DNA of 64,000 bases from Peristeroidobacter agariperforans (GTDB lineage: Bacteria > Pseudomonadota > Gammaproteobacteria > Steroidobacterales > Steroidobacteraceae): NCBI RefSeq assembly GCF_004138335.1, contig NZ_RYFW01000006.1, forward strand, positions 62,001 through 126,000, written 5' to 3'. The translations under genes and the position numbers were made by a program. This document shows, piece after piece, positions 10,636 to 19,703 of the stretch (positions within the stretch are counted from its first letter, which is position 1; every line of letters starts with the position of its first letter). The notes beneath the pieces are model-generated. The model had not been told where the DNA came from. It saw only the letters and a list, made by a program, of their open reading frames with translations, and ran no database searches.

Positions 10636-11592
10636 ATGCCCATCAGTGCAGCGAAACACATCTGGTACAACGGCAAGCTCGTGCCCTGGGAAAAAGCCAC
10701 GGTACACGTACTGGCCCACGCGCTGCACTACGGCTCGACGGTATTCGAAGGCGAGCGCGCTTATCCGACGCCGAACGGGCCGGTGATTTTTCGTTTGAAG
10801 GATCACACCCGCCGGCTGTTCGACTCGGCGAAAATTTATTCCATCGAGATCCCCTATACGCCCGAGCAGATCAGCGCGGCGTGCAAGGAGATCATCAACG
10901 TCAACGGCCTCACCAACGGCGCTTACCTGCGGCCGTTCGCGTTTCGCAGCTACGGCGAAATCGGCGTCGCGCCCAAGATCGCGCCACCGATCGACACCGT
11001 GGTCGCGGCCTTCGAATGGGGCTCGTATCTCGGCTCTGAAGGTTTGGAGAATGGCGTCGATGTGATGGTGTCGTCGTGGCAGCGCCTTGCGCCGAACACG
11101 ATTCCGGCGCTGGGCAAGGCCGCCGGCAACTACCTGTCGAGCCAGCTGATCAGCATGGAAGCGAAGCGGCTTGGCTTTGCCGAAGGCATTGGCCTCGGCG
11201 TCGATGGCACGGTGAGCGAAGGTGCAGGCGAAAATCTGTTCGTGATCCGCGACGGCGTGATCTACACGCCGGGTCTCGCGAACTCGATTCTCCAAGGCAT
11301 CACGCGCGACAGCATCATCACGCTGGCGCGCTCCCATGGTTTCGAAGTCCGCGAGCAACCGTTGCCTCGTGAGTTCCTCTACCTCGCGGATGAGATCTTC
11401 ATGACCGGCACGGCAGCCGAGATCACACCGGTGCGCTCGGTGGACAAGATCAACGTCGGCGCCGGCAAGCGCGGCCCGATCACCGAGGCCATCCAGACAG
11501 CGTTTTTTGGTTTGTTCACGGGCAAGACCGCGGACAAGTGGGGCTGGCTGGAGCGATGCGAGGACGGTTCGAAGCAGGCGGTAGGCGCCTAA
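10636..11592 (+). CDS. ilvE: Branched-chain amino acid aminotransferase
   Basis: Class IV PLP aminotransferase catalysing the last step of valine, leucine and isoleucine synthesis with glutamate as donor; 318 residues. The PLP lysine is in ALGKAAGNYLSS (Lys161). The blocks VSEGAGENLFVIRDG and FMTGTAAEITPVRSVD match the E. coli enzyme closely. The ATG at 10636 follows an AAGGAGA ribosome site. A longer frame upstream overlaps ilvC and the stem-loop and is not credible. Confidence 0.97.
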   Translation: MPISAAKHIWYNGKLVPWEKATVHVLAHALHYGSTVFEGERAYPTPNGPVIFRLKDHTRRLFDSAKIYSIEIPYTPEQISAACKEIINVNGLTNGAYLRPFAFRSYGEIGVAPKIAPPIDTVVAAFEWGSYLGSEGLENGVDVMVSSWQRLAPNTIPALGKAAGNYLSSQLISMEAKRLGFAEGIGLGVDGTVSEGAGENLFVIRDGVIYTPGLANSILQGITRDSIITLARSHGFEVREQPLPREFLYLADEIFMTGTAAEITPVRSVDKINVGAGKRGPITEAIQTAFFGLFTGKTADKWGWLERCEDGSKQAVGA

Positions 11593-11727
11593 GCGTTTGA
11601 TTCGTACGGGCGCCGCTGCAATGGCGGCGCTCCATCTCTGCTGGCGATGGCCCGTTCGGGAATGGTCAGCCCTGCCGATCCTGGCCCCTGGCATGCTTGG
11701 CGCTTCACCCTGTATCGGTCTAGCTCC

Positions 11728-13134
11728 ATGTCCGCCAAGACCCTGTTCGAAAAAGTCTGGGAACAGCACCAGGTCGTGCCCGAGTCCGCCGACACCCCGG
11801 CGGTGCTGTACATCGACCTGCACCTCGTTCACGAAGTCACTTCGCCTCAGGCGTTCTCGGTGCTGCGTGCCCAGAATCTGAAAGTCCGTCGGCCCGATCG
11901 CGTGCTGGCGACCATGGACCACTCCACGCCCACCGATCCCGATGAGGTGTTCGGTCGCGTGCCGATCAAGGTCGAATCGGCCGCGCGTCAGGTGAAAGAG
12001 CTCGAGAAGAACTGCCGTGAGTTTGGCATCGAGCTGCACGGCCTCGATCGAGACACCCGCGGCATCGTGCACGTGATCGGCCCGGAGCTCGGCGCGACTC
12101 AGCCCGGCAAGACCATCGTGTGCGGCGACAGCCACACAGCGACGCACGGTGCGTTTGGCGCCCTCGCCTTCGGCATCGGCACCACCGAAGTGGGCCACGT
12201 GCTCGCGACGCAATGTTTGTTACAGCGCCGCCCGAAGACGCTCGCCATCGAAGTCACTGGCAAGCTGCGTCCCGGCGTGACGGCGAAAGATCTCATCCTC
12301 GCCATCATCGGCGAGATCGGCGTATCCGGCGGCACCGGCTACGTCATCGAATATCGCGGCTCGGCCATCGAAGCGCTGTCGATGGAAGAGCGCATGACCG
12401 TTTGCAACATGTCCATCGAAGCCGGTGCGCGCGCCGGCATGATCGCGCCGGACGAAACGACGTTCGCGTATCTCAAAGGCCGTCGCTTCGCGCCCCAGGG
12501 CAAAGCCTGGGACGAAGCCGTCGCGCGCTGGCGTGAATTGAAAACCGATCCGGGCGCGCAGTTCGATCGCGTCGTCAGCATCGACGCCAGCAAGCTCGAG
12601 CCCATGATCAGCTACGGCACGCACCCGGGCATGGTCGTGCCCATCAGCGGCAAAGTGCCCGAAGTCGCGAACGATCCCGTGCACGCGAAAGCGCTGAACT
12701 ACATGGGCTTGAATGGCGGCGAGCCGATGGTCGGCAAACCCATCCAGGTCGTGTTCATCGGCAGTTGCACGAACGGACGCTTGTCCGATCTGGAGCTCGC
12801 AGCGGGCGTGCTGAAGGGCCGCAAGGTTGCGAGCGGCGTTCGCATGCTCGTGGTGCCAGGCTCGCAGCAGGTGAAGCGCGAAGCCGAGCGTCTCGGCCTC
12901 GACAAGATCTTCACCGAAGCTGGCGCGCAATGGCGTGAGTCAGGTTGCTCGATGTGCATCGGCATGAACGGCGACACCGCCGCTCGCGGTGAATACGCCG
13001 TGAGCACGAGCAATCGCAACTTCGAAGGTCGTCAAGGCGCGGGCGCACGCACGTTGCTCGCGAGTCCCGCGACAGCGGCTGCCGCAGCGATCGCCGGCAA
13101 GATCGCCGATCCTCGCGCCTACCTCCCTAACTGA
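11728..13134 (+). CDS. leuC: 3-isopropylmalate dehydratase, large subunit
   Basis: Aconitase-family enzyme of leucine synthesis that works with LeuD to isomerise 2- to 3-isopropylmalate; 468 residues. Fe-S cysteines are in [13 protein letters not shown] and in [12 protein letters not shown] near the C terminus. The blocks [12 protein letters not shown] and [20 protein letters not shown] are standard. The start at 11728 ([14 protein letters not shown]) matches the family. The 135 bp between ilvE and leuC contain an imperfect GC hairpin near 11610-11631. Confidence 0.97.
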   Translation: MSAKTLFEKVWEQHQVVPESADTPAVLYIDLHLVHEVTSPQAFSVLRAQNLKVRRPDRVLATMDHSTPTDPDEVFGRVPIKVESAARQVKELEKNCREFGIELHGLDRDTRGIVHVIGPELGATQPGKTIVCGDSHTATHGAFGALAFGIGTTEVGHVLATQCLLQRRPKTLAIEVTGKLRPGVTAKDLILAIIGEIGVSGGTGYVIEYRGSAIEALSMEERMTVCNMSIEAGARAGMIAPDETTFAYLKGRRFAPQGKAWDEAVARWRELKTDPGAQFDRVVSIDASKLEPMISYGTHPGMVVPISGKVPEVANDPVHAKALNYMGLNGGEPMVGKPIQVVFIGSCTNGRLSDLELAAGVLKGRKVASGVRMLVVPGSQQVKREAERLGLDKIFTEAGAQWRESGCSMCIGMNGDTAARGEYAVSTSNRNFEGRQGAGARTLLASPATAAAAAIAGKIADPRAYLPN

Positions 13135-13144
13135 GCGCCCGACC

Positions 13145-13723
13145 ATGCAACCCATTCGCACGATCGAGTCTCGCACCGTCGTCATTCCGGTGACGAACAT
13201 CGACACCGACCAGATCATTCCCGCACGTTTCCTCACCACGACGACGCGTGAAGGCCTGGGCAAACAGGCCTTCGCCGATTGGCGTTACGACGCAAACGGC
13301 GCCGTGAAGAGCGACTTCATCCTGAACAAGCCGGAGGTCGCCGGCTGTGGGGTCCTGGTCGCAGGCCGCAACTTCGGCTGCGGCTCATCGCGCGAGCACG
13401 CGCCCTGGGCCTTGCTGGACTTCGGTTTCCGCGCCGTCATCAGCACCGAGATCGCCGACATCTTCCGCAGCAACTCGCTGAAGAACGGCCTGCTGCCCAT
13501 CGTCGTCGATGACCAGACGCATCAGTGGCTGATGAACCATCCAGGTGCGAACGTAAAGATCGACCTGGAAACGACCACACTCGCGTTGCCGACCGGCGCC
13601 ACCGCAAAATTCCCCATCGAAGGCTTCGCGCGCGTGTGCCTGATGAACGGCGTCGACGAGCTCGGCTTCCTGCTGCAACAAGCGCCGGCGATCGAGCGTT
13701 ACGAAGCCGCACGCACCTACTGA
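13145..13723 (+). CDS. leuD: 3-isopropylmalate dehydratase, small subunit
   Basis: Partner of LeuC, 192 residues, forming the swivel domain of the isomerase. Recognisable blocks are [30 protein letters not shown] and [12 protein letters not shown]. It starts 10 bp after leuC, so translation of the two is probably coupled. Confidence 0.97.
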   Translation: MQPIRTIESRTVVIPVTNIDTDQIIPARFLTTTTREGLGKQAFADWRYDANGAVKSDFILNKPEVAGCGVLVAGRNFGCGSSREHAPWALLDFGFRAVISTEIADIFRSNSLKNGLLPIVVDDQTHQWLMNHPGANVKIDLETTTLALPTGATAKFPIEGFARVCLMNGVDELGFLLQQAPAIERYEAARTY

Positions 13724-13742
13724 TCAGCGCAAGATAGTTTCT

Positions 13743-14807
13743 ATGACCAAAGCAAGCATCGTGGTTTTGGGCGGCGACGGCATCGGCCCTGAAGTCACTC
13801 AACAGGGCGTACGCGTGCTGGAGGCGATTGCCAGCCGCTACGGACACGATTTCAAGTTCGAGCACCACTTGATCGGCGGCGCCGCGATCGATGCAACACA
13901 AAGCGCTCTGCCCTCGCAAACGACATCCGCGTGCGGCACTGCTGACGCCGTACTGCTGGGCGCGGTGGGCGGTCCGAAGTGGTCCGACCCGAATGCGAAG
14001 ATCCGTCCCGAGCAAGGCTTGCTCGCGCTACGCAAGGCGCTGGGCTTGTTTGCAAACTTGCGCCCGGTCTCGCTGCACGCCGAGTTGCTCGACGCCTCGC
14101 CGCTCAAGCCTGAAGTACTCAAGGGCACCGACATCATGGTCGTGCGTGAGCTGACCGGCGGCATCTACTTCGGTGAGAAGACCCGCACAGAGAATTCGGC
14201 AAGCGACCTGTGCACCTACTCGGTCGAAGAGATCACTCGCGTCACCCGCGTTGCCGGCAATCTCGCGCGTGGCCGACGCAAATTCATCACGTCGGTCGAC
14301 AAAGCGAACGTGTTGGAAACATCGCGGCTGTGGCGTAGCACGGTCGAGAAAGTGCTCAATGAGGAATTCCCGGACGTGAAGTACGAGCATCAGTTGGTCG
14401 ACTCCGCGGCGATGCTGTTGATCCGCAAGCCCGCTCACTTCGACGTCGTGCTCACCGAAAATATGTTTGGCGACATCCTCACCGACGAAGCGTCGATGCT
14501 CGCCGGCTCGCTCGGCCTGTTGCCATCCGCTTCGCTCGGCGCCGGCAAGCTGGGTTTGTATGAACCCATCCATGGTTCGGCGCCCGACATCGCGGGCAAG
14601 GGCATCGCGAATCCGTACGGCACCATCCTCAGCGTTGCGATGCTCCTGCGCCATTCGCTCGACCTGCCGAGGGAGGCCGCGGCGGTCGAAACGGCAGTCG
14701 CAGAGGTCATTTCGGAGGGCGTCCGGACGGCCGATATTGCCGCCGGCTCGCAGCCGGCGAGCACCGTTCAGGCGGGTGACGCGGTGCTGGCCAAACTCCT
14801 GAAGTAG
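13743..14807 (+). CDS. leuB: 3-isopropylmalate dehydrogenase
   Basis: NAD-dependent oxidative decarboxylation of 3-isopropylmalate to 2-ketoisocaproate, the last leucine-specific step before transamination; 354 residues. The N terminus [20 protein letters not shown] and the block [13 protein letters not shown] are typical. The metal-site region includes [20 protein letters not shown], and the NAD region [17 protein letters not shown] follows. Last gene of ilvC-ilvE-leuCDB; leuA, ilvB/N and ilvD are not in this cluster. Confidence 0.97.
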   Translation: MTKASIVVLGGDGIGPEVTQQGVRVLEAIASRYGHDFKFEHHLIGGAAIDATQSALPSQTTSACGTADAVLLGAVGGPKWSDPNAKIRPEQGLLALRKALGLFANLRPVSLHAELLDASPLKPEVLKGTDIMVVRELTGGIYFGEKTRTENSASDLCTYSVEEITRVTRVAGNLARGRRKFITSVDKANVLETSRLWRSTVEKVLNEEFPDVKYEHQLVDSAAMLLIRKPAHFDVVLTENMFGDILTDEASMLAGSLGLLPSASLGAGKLGLYEPIHGSAPDIAGKGIANPYGTILSVAMLLRHSLDLPREAAAVETAVAEVISEGVRTADIAAGSQPASTVQAGDAVLAKLLK

Positions 14808-14866
14808 AACGCTAAGTCGTTGATTTCCTTCGAACGAAAAAGTTTTCAGCCGGTCGCAGAATAATC

Positions 14867-15105
14867 TTGACCACAATCCGGGCGAACCGGTTATGATCTG
14901 TCCCAAGCGACGGATTCGATCTCTTCCGCCGCTTCCGCCTTCGGGCAAATCTCCATGTCTCGGCCACTACGGTCGAGGTGTCTTTGGTGGAAACGGGACT
15001 CGTGTCGGGTTAGTCCCCAAGGTCGGTATCGGCTCAAACCGATGCCGCCACGACGTAAGTCTTAAGTTGCCACATCCCAGGCCGGCCTAGCGCCGGCCTG
15101 TTTTT
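14867..15105 (+). ncRNA. Putative free-standing structured RNA
   Basis: Between leuB and a convergent gene lies about 300 bp without a credible protein. A TATGAT element at 14893-14898, with TTGACC at 14867 at loose spacing, could start a transcript near 14905 that ends at a strong terminator at 15079-15105. Inside are several stems: GCC-TTCG-GGC, CTCGGCC-ACTAC-GGTCGAG, a nested CTTTGG/CCAAGG stem enclosing GGGACT/AGTCCC, and GGTATCGG-CTCAAA-CCGATGCC. I tested it by eye against 6S, SRP, tmRNA and RNase P landmarks and found no convincing match. Confidence 0.5.
15079..15105 (+). terminator. Intrinsic terminator
   Basis: AGGCCGGC (15079-15086), a five-base loop, GCCGGCCT (15092-15099), then G and TTTTT. 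The T run is only on the plus strand, so it ends plus-strand transcription (the putative RNA or leuB read-through) 11 bp before the stop of the convergent crotonase gene. Confidence 0.88.
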
Positions 15106-15116
15106 ATCTACAGCTT

Positions 15117-16010
15117 TCATGGTCTGCCGCCCGAGACCCACTCCTTATAAAAGGGTGGCAGGTCGGCACTCACCCGGGTCCTAAACTCGGGCGTCCGCTT
15201 TTCCAGGAACGACCGCACTCCTTCCTTGCCGTCGGCGATACTCGTGTAAAACATACTCAGTGAGTCGATCCGGTGCGCCTCGACCGGATGGGCCTGGGCA
15301 GCATTCCGGTAAAGCATCTGCCGAGCCAGCGCCAGCGCTACCGGCGACCGATTGTCGACAATCTTGTGGGCCAACTTGCGCGCCTCGTGCAGGAGCTGTT
15401 CCGCTGGATGGATCGACCTGACGAGTCGGCCGCGCAGGGCCTCCTGGGCATCGAAGATGTCCGCGGTATAAACCCATTCCAGCGCCTGCTGAATTCCGAC
15501 GATCCGGGGCAGGAACCAAGAGGAACAGGCTTCCGGAACGATGCCGATCTTTCCGAACACGAACCCGATCCGCGCCCTGTCGGACGCCAGCCGGATATCC
15601 ATGGCCAGGGTCATGGTCGCGCCAATACCGACCGCAGCACCGTTGATCGCGCAGATCACCGGCTTGGTGCACTCGTAAATCGCCAGGGTGACCCGGCCGC
15701 CTGTGTCGCGAACGGACTGCACGATGGCCGGATCGTCGAAGCGCTCGTGCATGTCCTCGAGCGTCGGCCGCAGCGACTCGTTCAGTCCAAACACATTGCC
15801 TACCGCCGACAAGTCCATGCCAGCGCAGAACGCCTTGCCCGCGCCGGTGACAATAATGGCGCGGACAGCATCGTCATTACTCGCGCGCTGGAACGCATCG
15901 ATCAATTCATCCGCCATCTCCGGCGTGAAAGCATTCATCTGCTCTGGACGGTGCAATGTGAGCGTGAGGATACCTTCGCTCACCTCGTAACGGATCGTTT
16001 GGTAGTTCAC
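15117..16010 (-). CDS. Crotonase-family enoyl-CoA hydratase/isomerase
   Basis: Acts on acyl-CoA thioesters, probably hydrating an enoyl-CoA; 297 residues. The oxyanion-hole stretches GAGKAFCAGMDLSAVG and INGAAVGIGATMTLAMDIRL are clear, and the acidic residue in GKIGIVPEACSSWFLPRIVG is in the catalytic Glu position. The GTG at 16010 is chosen because it has a GAGG ribosome site six bases upstream and gives the normal N terminus; an upstream extension overlaps the neighbour by 77 bp. It sits 7 bp behind a nitronate monooxygenase gene, so the pair is likely one operon. Confidence 0.9.
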   Translation of the reverse strand: MNYQTIRYEVSEGILTLTLHRPEQMNAFTPEMADELIDAFQRASNDDAVRAIIVTGAGKAFCAGMDLSAVGNVFGLNESLRPTLEDMHERFDDPAIVQSVRDTGGRVTLAIYECTKPVICAINGAAVGIGATMTLAMDIRLASDRARIGFVFGKIGIVPEACSSWFLPRIVGIQQALEWVYTADIFDAQEALRGRLVRSIHPAEQLLHEARKLAHKIVDNRSPVALALARQMLYRNAAQAHPVEAHRIDSLSMFYTSIADGKEGVRSFLEKRTPEFRTRVSADLPPFYKEWVSGGRP

Positions 16011-16017
16011 GTCAACC

Positions 16018-16986
16018 TCAGACAGCCACGAGCGCCGCGGCGGAACGCAGATGCTCGCGACAGTCGGCGACGATGCGTTCGACGAGATCGGCACAGCTCG
16101 GAACGTCGTCGATCAGCCCGATGACCATGCCGGCGCTGATAACGCCGCCGTCGATGTTTCCTTCCTTGAGCGCCTGCTTGCCGCGCACGCCCGCCACCAG
16201 CGGCCGTACCTCTTCGAACTTCGCGCCCTTCTTCTCCATCGAAACCACTTCGTTCGAGATCGCGTTCTTGAACACGCGTGCCGTGTTGTGCATCGTGCGG
16301 AAGATCAGGTTCGTGTCGCGCTCGCCGGCCTTGGCCAGAGCTTGTTTGATGTTGTCGTGAATCGGTGCTTCCTTCGTCACCATGAAGCGCGTCCCCATGT
16401 TGATGCCATGAGCGCCGAGCGCGAACGCCGCAGCCATGCCGCGCCCATCGCCAATTCCGCCAGATGCAATCACTGGAATCTTCAGTGCACGCACGGCGGC
16501 AGGAATCAGGATCAAATTGGGAATGTCGTCTTCACCGGGGTGGCCGGCGCATTCGAAACCGTCGATACTGACCGCATCGACGCCGGCCCGCTCTGCGGAC
16601 AACGCGTGACGCACCGACGTGCACTTGTGCACGACCTTGATGCCGCGCTCTTTGAGCTTGCCGATGAAATCTTTGGGATTGTTGCCAGCGGTCTCGACGA
16701 TCTTGACGCCGCTGTCCATGATGACCTGCAGATATTCCGCGTACGGCGGCGGCGTGATCGCCGGCAGAATCGTGAGATTCACACCGAACGGCTGATCCGT
16801 CATCGTCCGGCAGCGCTCGATTTCCTTACGCAGATCGTCCGGCGTCGGCTGGGTGAGCGCGGTGAGGATGCCAAGCGCGCCGGCGTTCGAAACGGCCGAG
16901 GCCAGTTCCGCAGTGCCGACCCACTGCATGCCGCCTTGAATGATGGGATAGCGCGTACCGAGCAGCTCGGTGACTCTGGTTCTCAT
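16018..16986 (-). CDS. Nitronate monooxygenase (2-nitropropane dioxygenase family)
   Basis: FMN-dependent TIM-barrel enzyme of 322 residues; the family oxidises alkyl nitronates, but some members are enoyl-ACP reductases of the FabK type. Family blocks include RYPIIQGGMQWVGTAELASA at the N terminus, GFECAGHPGEDD with the active-site His, and PVIASGGIGDGRGMAAAFAL with LGAHGINMGTRFM at the FMN phosphate site. The ATG at 16986 gives the canonical start. Pairing with a crotonase hints at a lipid or acyl-CoA role. Confidence 0.9.
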   Translation of the reverse strand: MRTRVTELLGTRYPIIQGGMQWVGTAELASAVSNAGALGILTALTQPTPDDLRKEIERCRTMTDQPFGVNLTILPAITPPPYAEYLQVIMDSGVKIVETAGNNPKDFIGKLKERGIKVVHKCTSVRHALSAERAGVDAVSIDGFECAGHPGEDDIPNLILIPAAVRALKIPVIASGGIGDGRGMAAAFALGAHGINMGTRFMVTKEAPIHDNIKQALAKAGERDTNLIFRTMHNTARVFKNAISNEVVSMEKKGAKFEEVRPLVAGVRGKQALKEGNIDGGVISAGMVIGLIDDVPSCADLVERIVADCREHLRSAAALVAV

Positions 16987-17049
16987 GCGAAACTTGGCCC
17001 TGTCTGGCGAGAGGGCCAAGAGTACCGAGGTTGTGCGGCGGATGTTTGT

Positions 17050-18216
17050 CTATTTGACCGCGGCCGCGCGATCCAATCCGGCCCGCAGATCCTGCACCAA
17101 ATCTTCCACCGCTTCGATGCCCACTGAGAGTCGCAGCAGAGTCTCGCCGATGCCCGCTGCGCGCTGAGCGTCAGCATCCATGGCCGCGTGAGTCATCGAC
17201 GAAGGGTGCGCGACCAGACTTTCCACGCCACCCAACGACTCCGCCAGCGAGAACGTTTGCAATCCTTCGAGGAAGGCACACACATTCGCAGTCCCGCCAC
17301 GCAGTTCAAAGCTCACCATCGCACCGAAGCCGGTCTGCTGACGCTTGGCCAGCTCGTGCTGAGGGTGCGACGGCAAGCCCGGGTAATACACCTTCTTCAC
17401 GGCCGGATGATCGTTCAGGACATTCGCAATCTTGAGTGCGTTGTCACCGTGCACTTTCAAACGAGCGTGCAGCGTGCGAATGCCTCGCAACGTCATGAAG
17501 CTGTCGAACGGCGCGCCGGTGACGCCGATACAGTTCGCCCACCACACCATGCGCTCGTGCAACTCAGGCGTCGAGGAAACAACTGCGCCACCGACCACAT
17601 CGCTGTGGCCGTTCAGATACTTCGTCGTCGAGTGCAGCACGAAGTCCGCGCCCAGCGAGAGCGGCTGCTGCCACACCGGCGAGAGGAATGTGTTGTCAAC
17701 GAGCAGCCATGCACCGATCGCGCGTGCTCTATCGGCGAGCTTGCGAATGTCGACGATACGCAGCAGCGGATTGCTCGGCGTTTCCACCCAAACGAGCTTC
17801 GGCTTGCGGGCCAGCGCCGCAGCCACTGCCGCTTCGTCCGTCTGATCGACAAACTCCACCCGCAGCTGTCCGCGACGCGCGAGGTTGCTGAACAGTCGAT
17901 GCGTGCCGCCATAACAATCATGCGGAGCGATCAACAGGTCGTCGTGCGACAGCAGCTGACAGGCAAGATGTACGGCCGCCATACCTGAAGCAGTCACCAC
18001 CGCACCGGCGCCACCCTCGAGAGATGCGATGGCTTCGCCCAATGCATCGCGCGTCGGATTGCCCGAGCGCGAATAGTCGTACGTGCGCTTCTCGCCAAAG
18101 CACTTGAACGAGAACGTCGATGTGAGATGCAGCGGCGGCACCACGGCGCCGTGCTGAGGATCGGAGTCGAGAGCGGCGCGGACTGCGCGAGTCGCGGCCG
18201 AGGGAGCCCAGGTCAT
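17050..18216 (-). CDS. metB: Cystathionine gamma-synthase / O-acylhomoserine lyase
   Basis: PLP enzyme of the trans-sulfuration family that joins an activated homoserine with cysteine (or sulfide); 388 residues. Blocks include YDYSRSGNPTRDALGEAIAS, the PLP lysine in HSTTKYLNGHSDVVGG, and ESLGGVESLVAHPSSMTHA. It starts inside the metX stop (ATGA, 4-bp overlap), so translation is coupled to metX. Whether the physiological sulfur donor is cysteine or sulfide is not decided by sequence alone. Confidence 0.92.
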   Translation of the reverse strand: MTWAPSAATRAVRAALDSDPQHGAVVPPLHLTSTFSFKCFGEKRTYDYSRSGNPTRDALGEAIASLEGGAGAVVTASGMAAVHLACQLLSHDDLLIAPHDCYGGTHRLFSNLARRGQLRVEFVDQTDEAAVAAALARKPKLVWVETPSNPLLRIVDIRKLADRARAIGAWLLVDNTFLSPVWQQPLSLGADFVLHSTTKYLNGHSDVVGGAVVSSTPELHERMVWWANCIGVTGAPFDSFMTLRGIRTLHARLKVHGDNALKIANVLNDHPAVKKVYYPGLPSHPQHELAKRQQTGFGAMVSFELRGGTANVCAFLEGLQTFSLAESLGGVESLVAHPSSMTHAAMDADAQRAAGIGETLLRLSVGIEAVEDLVQDLRAGLDRAAAVK

Positions 18217-19229
18217 TTCACATCTCCGTTAGTCGACAGCGCGCGGGTGAACACCTCACGCAGTGCCTGCGTCTCTTTCAGGAAGGCATCGTGGCCATAC
18301 AGCGACGAGAGTTCGGCGAGCTGCACGGGGCCGCTCACCGACTGCCTGAGCATTCGCATGTCAGACAGCGGTACCAACTGATCCTCGACCACGGCGACCA
18401 ACCAGGTGGCCATGCGAATCTTCACCGGATCGACCTGGTGCAGGTCGATGGACTCGGACAGGCACACGAACGCTTCGGGAATATAGGCGGCGGCATAAGC
18501 ATCGCCCCGCGACAGCAAATAAGACTCGACCGGAAATTGGAAACGTCCATCGACACGCGTCGCCGGCCCGGCAAAGCGCTGCTCGAATTCATTGGGACTG
18601 CGATACGTCGCCATCGCAAGCGCACGCGCCAGTCGCAGACCTTCAGCGCCCTGCCCGTTTTGAGCAGCGTAACGAACGATTGAACGCTGCACGCTACGCC
18701 ACGCGGTTGCCATGGGATGAGGCCGATGCGCGGCGCTGATGACGATGATGCGCTTCACCAGCTCGGGCCAGCGCTCCGCGAACGCGAGCGCCACCATGCC
18801 GCCATAGGAAGCGCCGACGATCGCTTCCAATCGCTCGAGCTTCAGATGCTCGGCGACTCGGCGCAGGATCTCGGCCTGGTCTTGCGAGGCGATCGACGGG
18901 AAATCGTTTTGACCGGCACGCGGACCGGTGCTCGCGCCGCTGCCGCCGAGGAAGTCGATGCCAAGGATGCGGTAGTTGCTGCTATCGAGCGCTCGACCGG
19001 GGCCGATGATGTCGCTCCACCAGCCCTTTTCGTGGGCGGTGTCGATGACGGATCGACCGGCGGAGATCCCGCCGAGGGCGGCAATGACAGGTGCTACGGG
19101 ATCGCCGACCAATCGCCAGGCGACCCGGACGTCACGCAGCTCGCCGCCAAAGTGCAGCGGCAACGGCTCTTGAAGCTCTAGCACGCCCTCGTGGACAGCC
19201 ACGGCGGCGGGCTCGGGCACAGCATTCAT
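18213..19229 (-). CDS. metX: Homoserine O-acyltransferase (MetX family)
   Basis: Alpha/beta-hydrolase-fold enzyme that activates homoserine with acetyl- or succinyl-CoA for methionine synthesis; 338 residues from the ATG at 19229. The nucleophile elbow reads GASYGGMVALAFAERWPELV, and the C-terminal His is in LYGHDAFLKE. The elbow differs from the classical acetyl type, and MetX proteins of related bacteria have been assigned as succinyltransferases, so the acyl donor should be left open. A GTG at 19259 is an alternative start. A SAM-I riboswitch precedes it. Confidence 0.9.
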   Translation of the reverse strand: MNAVPEPAAVAVHEGVLELQEPLPLHFGGELRDVRVAWRLVGDPVAPVIAALGGISAGRSVIDTAHEKGWWSDIIGPGRALDSSNYRILGIDFLGGSGASTGPRAGQNDFPSIASQDQAEILRRVAEHLKLERLEAIVGASYGGMVALAFAERWPELVKRIIVISAAHRPHPMATAWRSVQRSIVRYAAQNGQGAEGLRLARALAMATYRSPNEFEQRFAGPATRVDGRFQFPVESYLLSRGDAYAAAYIPEAFVCLSESIDLHQVDPVKIRMATWLVAVVEDQLVPLSDMRMLRQSVSGPVQLAELSSLYGHDAFLKETQALREVFTRALSTNGDVK

Positions 19230-19378
19230 GAATCGAACACTCCGTATCGGCTCCAGCACCGTGGCTGAAGGCCCGGGCTGAACAGGTTTCGCTCATCGCA
19301 GAAACCCCACGGAGGTCCGTAGAGGTAGGTCGCCGTGCCCCACCGCCCGGCGACGATGCCCGGCAGCTGCAACAGCAC

Positions 19379-19496
19379 CTCATCTGTCGGGGCTCCAAAT
19401 GGAGTCTCCCCGCAGGAGTTGGCACCTTTTCGAGATGGTTAGTCTCGACGGTTGCCCCGGCTTCAAAGGGCCTGACCCTCAGCCGGTCTCGATGAG
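19379..19496 (-). promoter_or_regulatory. SAM-I (S-box) riboswitch upstream of metX-metB
   Basis: Read on the minus strand, the 118 bases start with CTCATC and end with GATGAG, a perfect 6-bp P1 stem. Inside are the conserved blocks GAGGGTCAGGCCC, TTTGAAGCCGG and GGGGCAACC, then AAGGTGCCAACTCCTGC, in the order and spacing of the SAM-I aptamer. No terminator with a T run follows. Instead CTCCGT (19309-19314) can pair with ACGGAG (19240-19245), the metX ribosome site, suggesting translational control by SAM. Confidence 0.92.
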
Positions 19497-19503
19497 TAGC
19501 GCG

Positions 19504-19533
19504 AGTCTAGGGTCAAGGGGCGGATTCGGTCAA
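19504..19533 (-). promoter_or_regulatory. metX-metB promoter
   Basis: On the minus strand, TTGACC (19528-19533), an 18-bp spacer and TAGACT (19504-19509). The predicted start of transcription falls at about 19497, exactly at the first base of the SAM-I aptamer, which supports both calls. Confidence 0.7.
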
Positions 19534-19645
19534 GAAAACCCGCGGCAACAACCAACCCGCGTCACGAAAAAACTACCACGATTTCTTCGCCTTAGCGGTC
19601 GGGCGTCAATGTCGGCCTTGCCCCAAGCTGCTCCAATGTATTAAC

Positions 19646-19663
19646 GTGCTAATACACTAGTAC
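19646..19663 (+). promoter_or_regulatory. TrpR-family operator upstream of the his operon
   Basis: GTGCTA-ATACAC-TAGTAC is an 18-bp inverted repeat with one mismatch. The GTnCTA/TAGnAC half-sites closely resemble the E. coli trp operator core. It lies 40 bp before the TrpR-family gene that heads the his operon, so autoregulation by that protein is likely. Confidence 0.72.
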
Positions 19664-19703
19664 AGTATCTCGGTTACCGGCCCTCCATCAGCTTCGGGGC
19701 ACC

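Noticed and set aside
14905-15105. 6S RNA or SRP RNA identity for the structured transcript
   Set aside because: The SRP tetraloop/receptor block is absent and I could not form a 6S-like closing stem with a central bubble.
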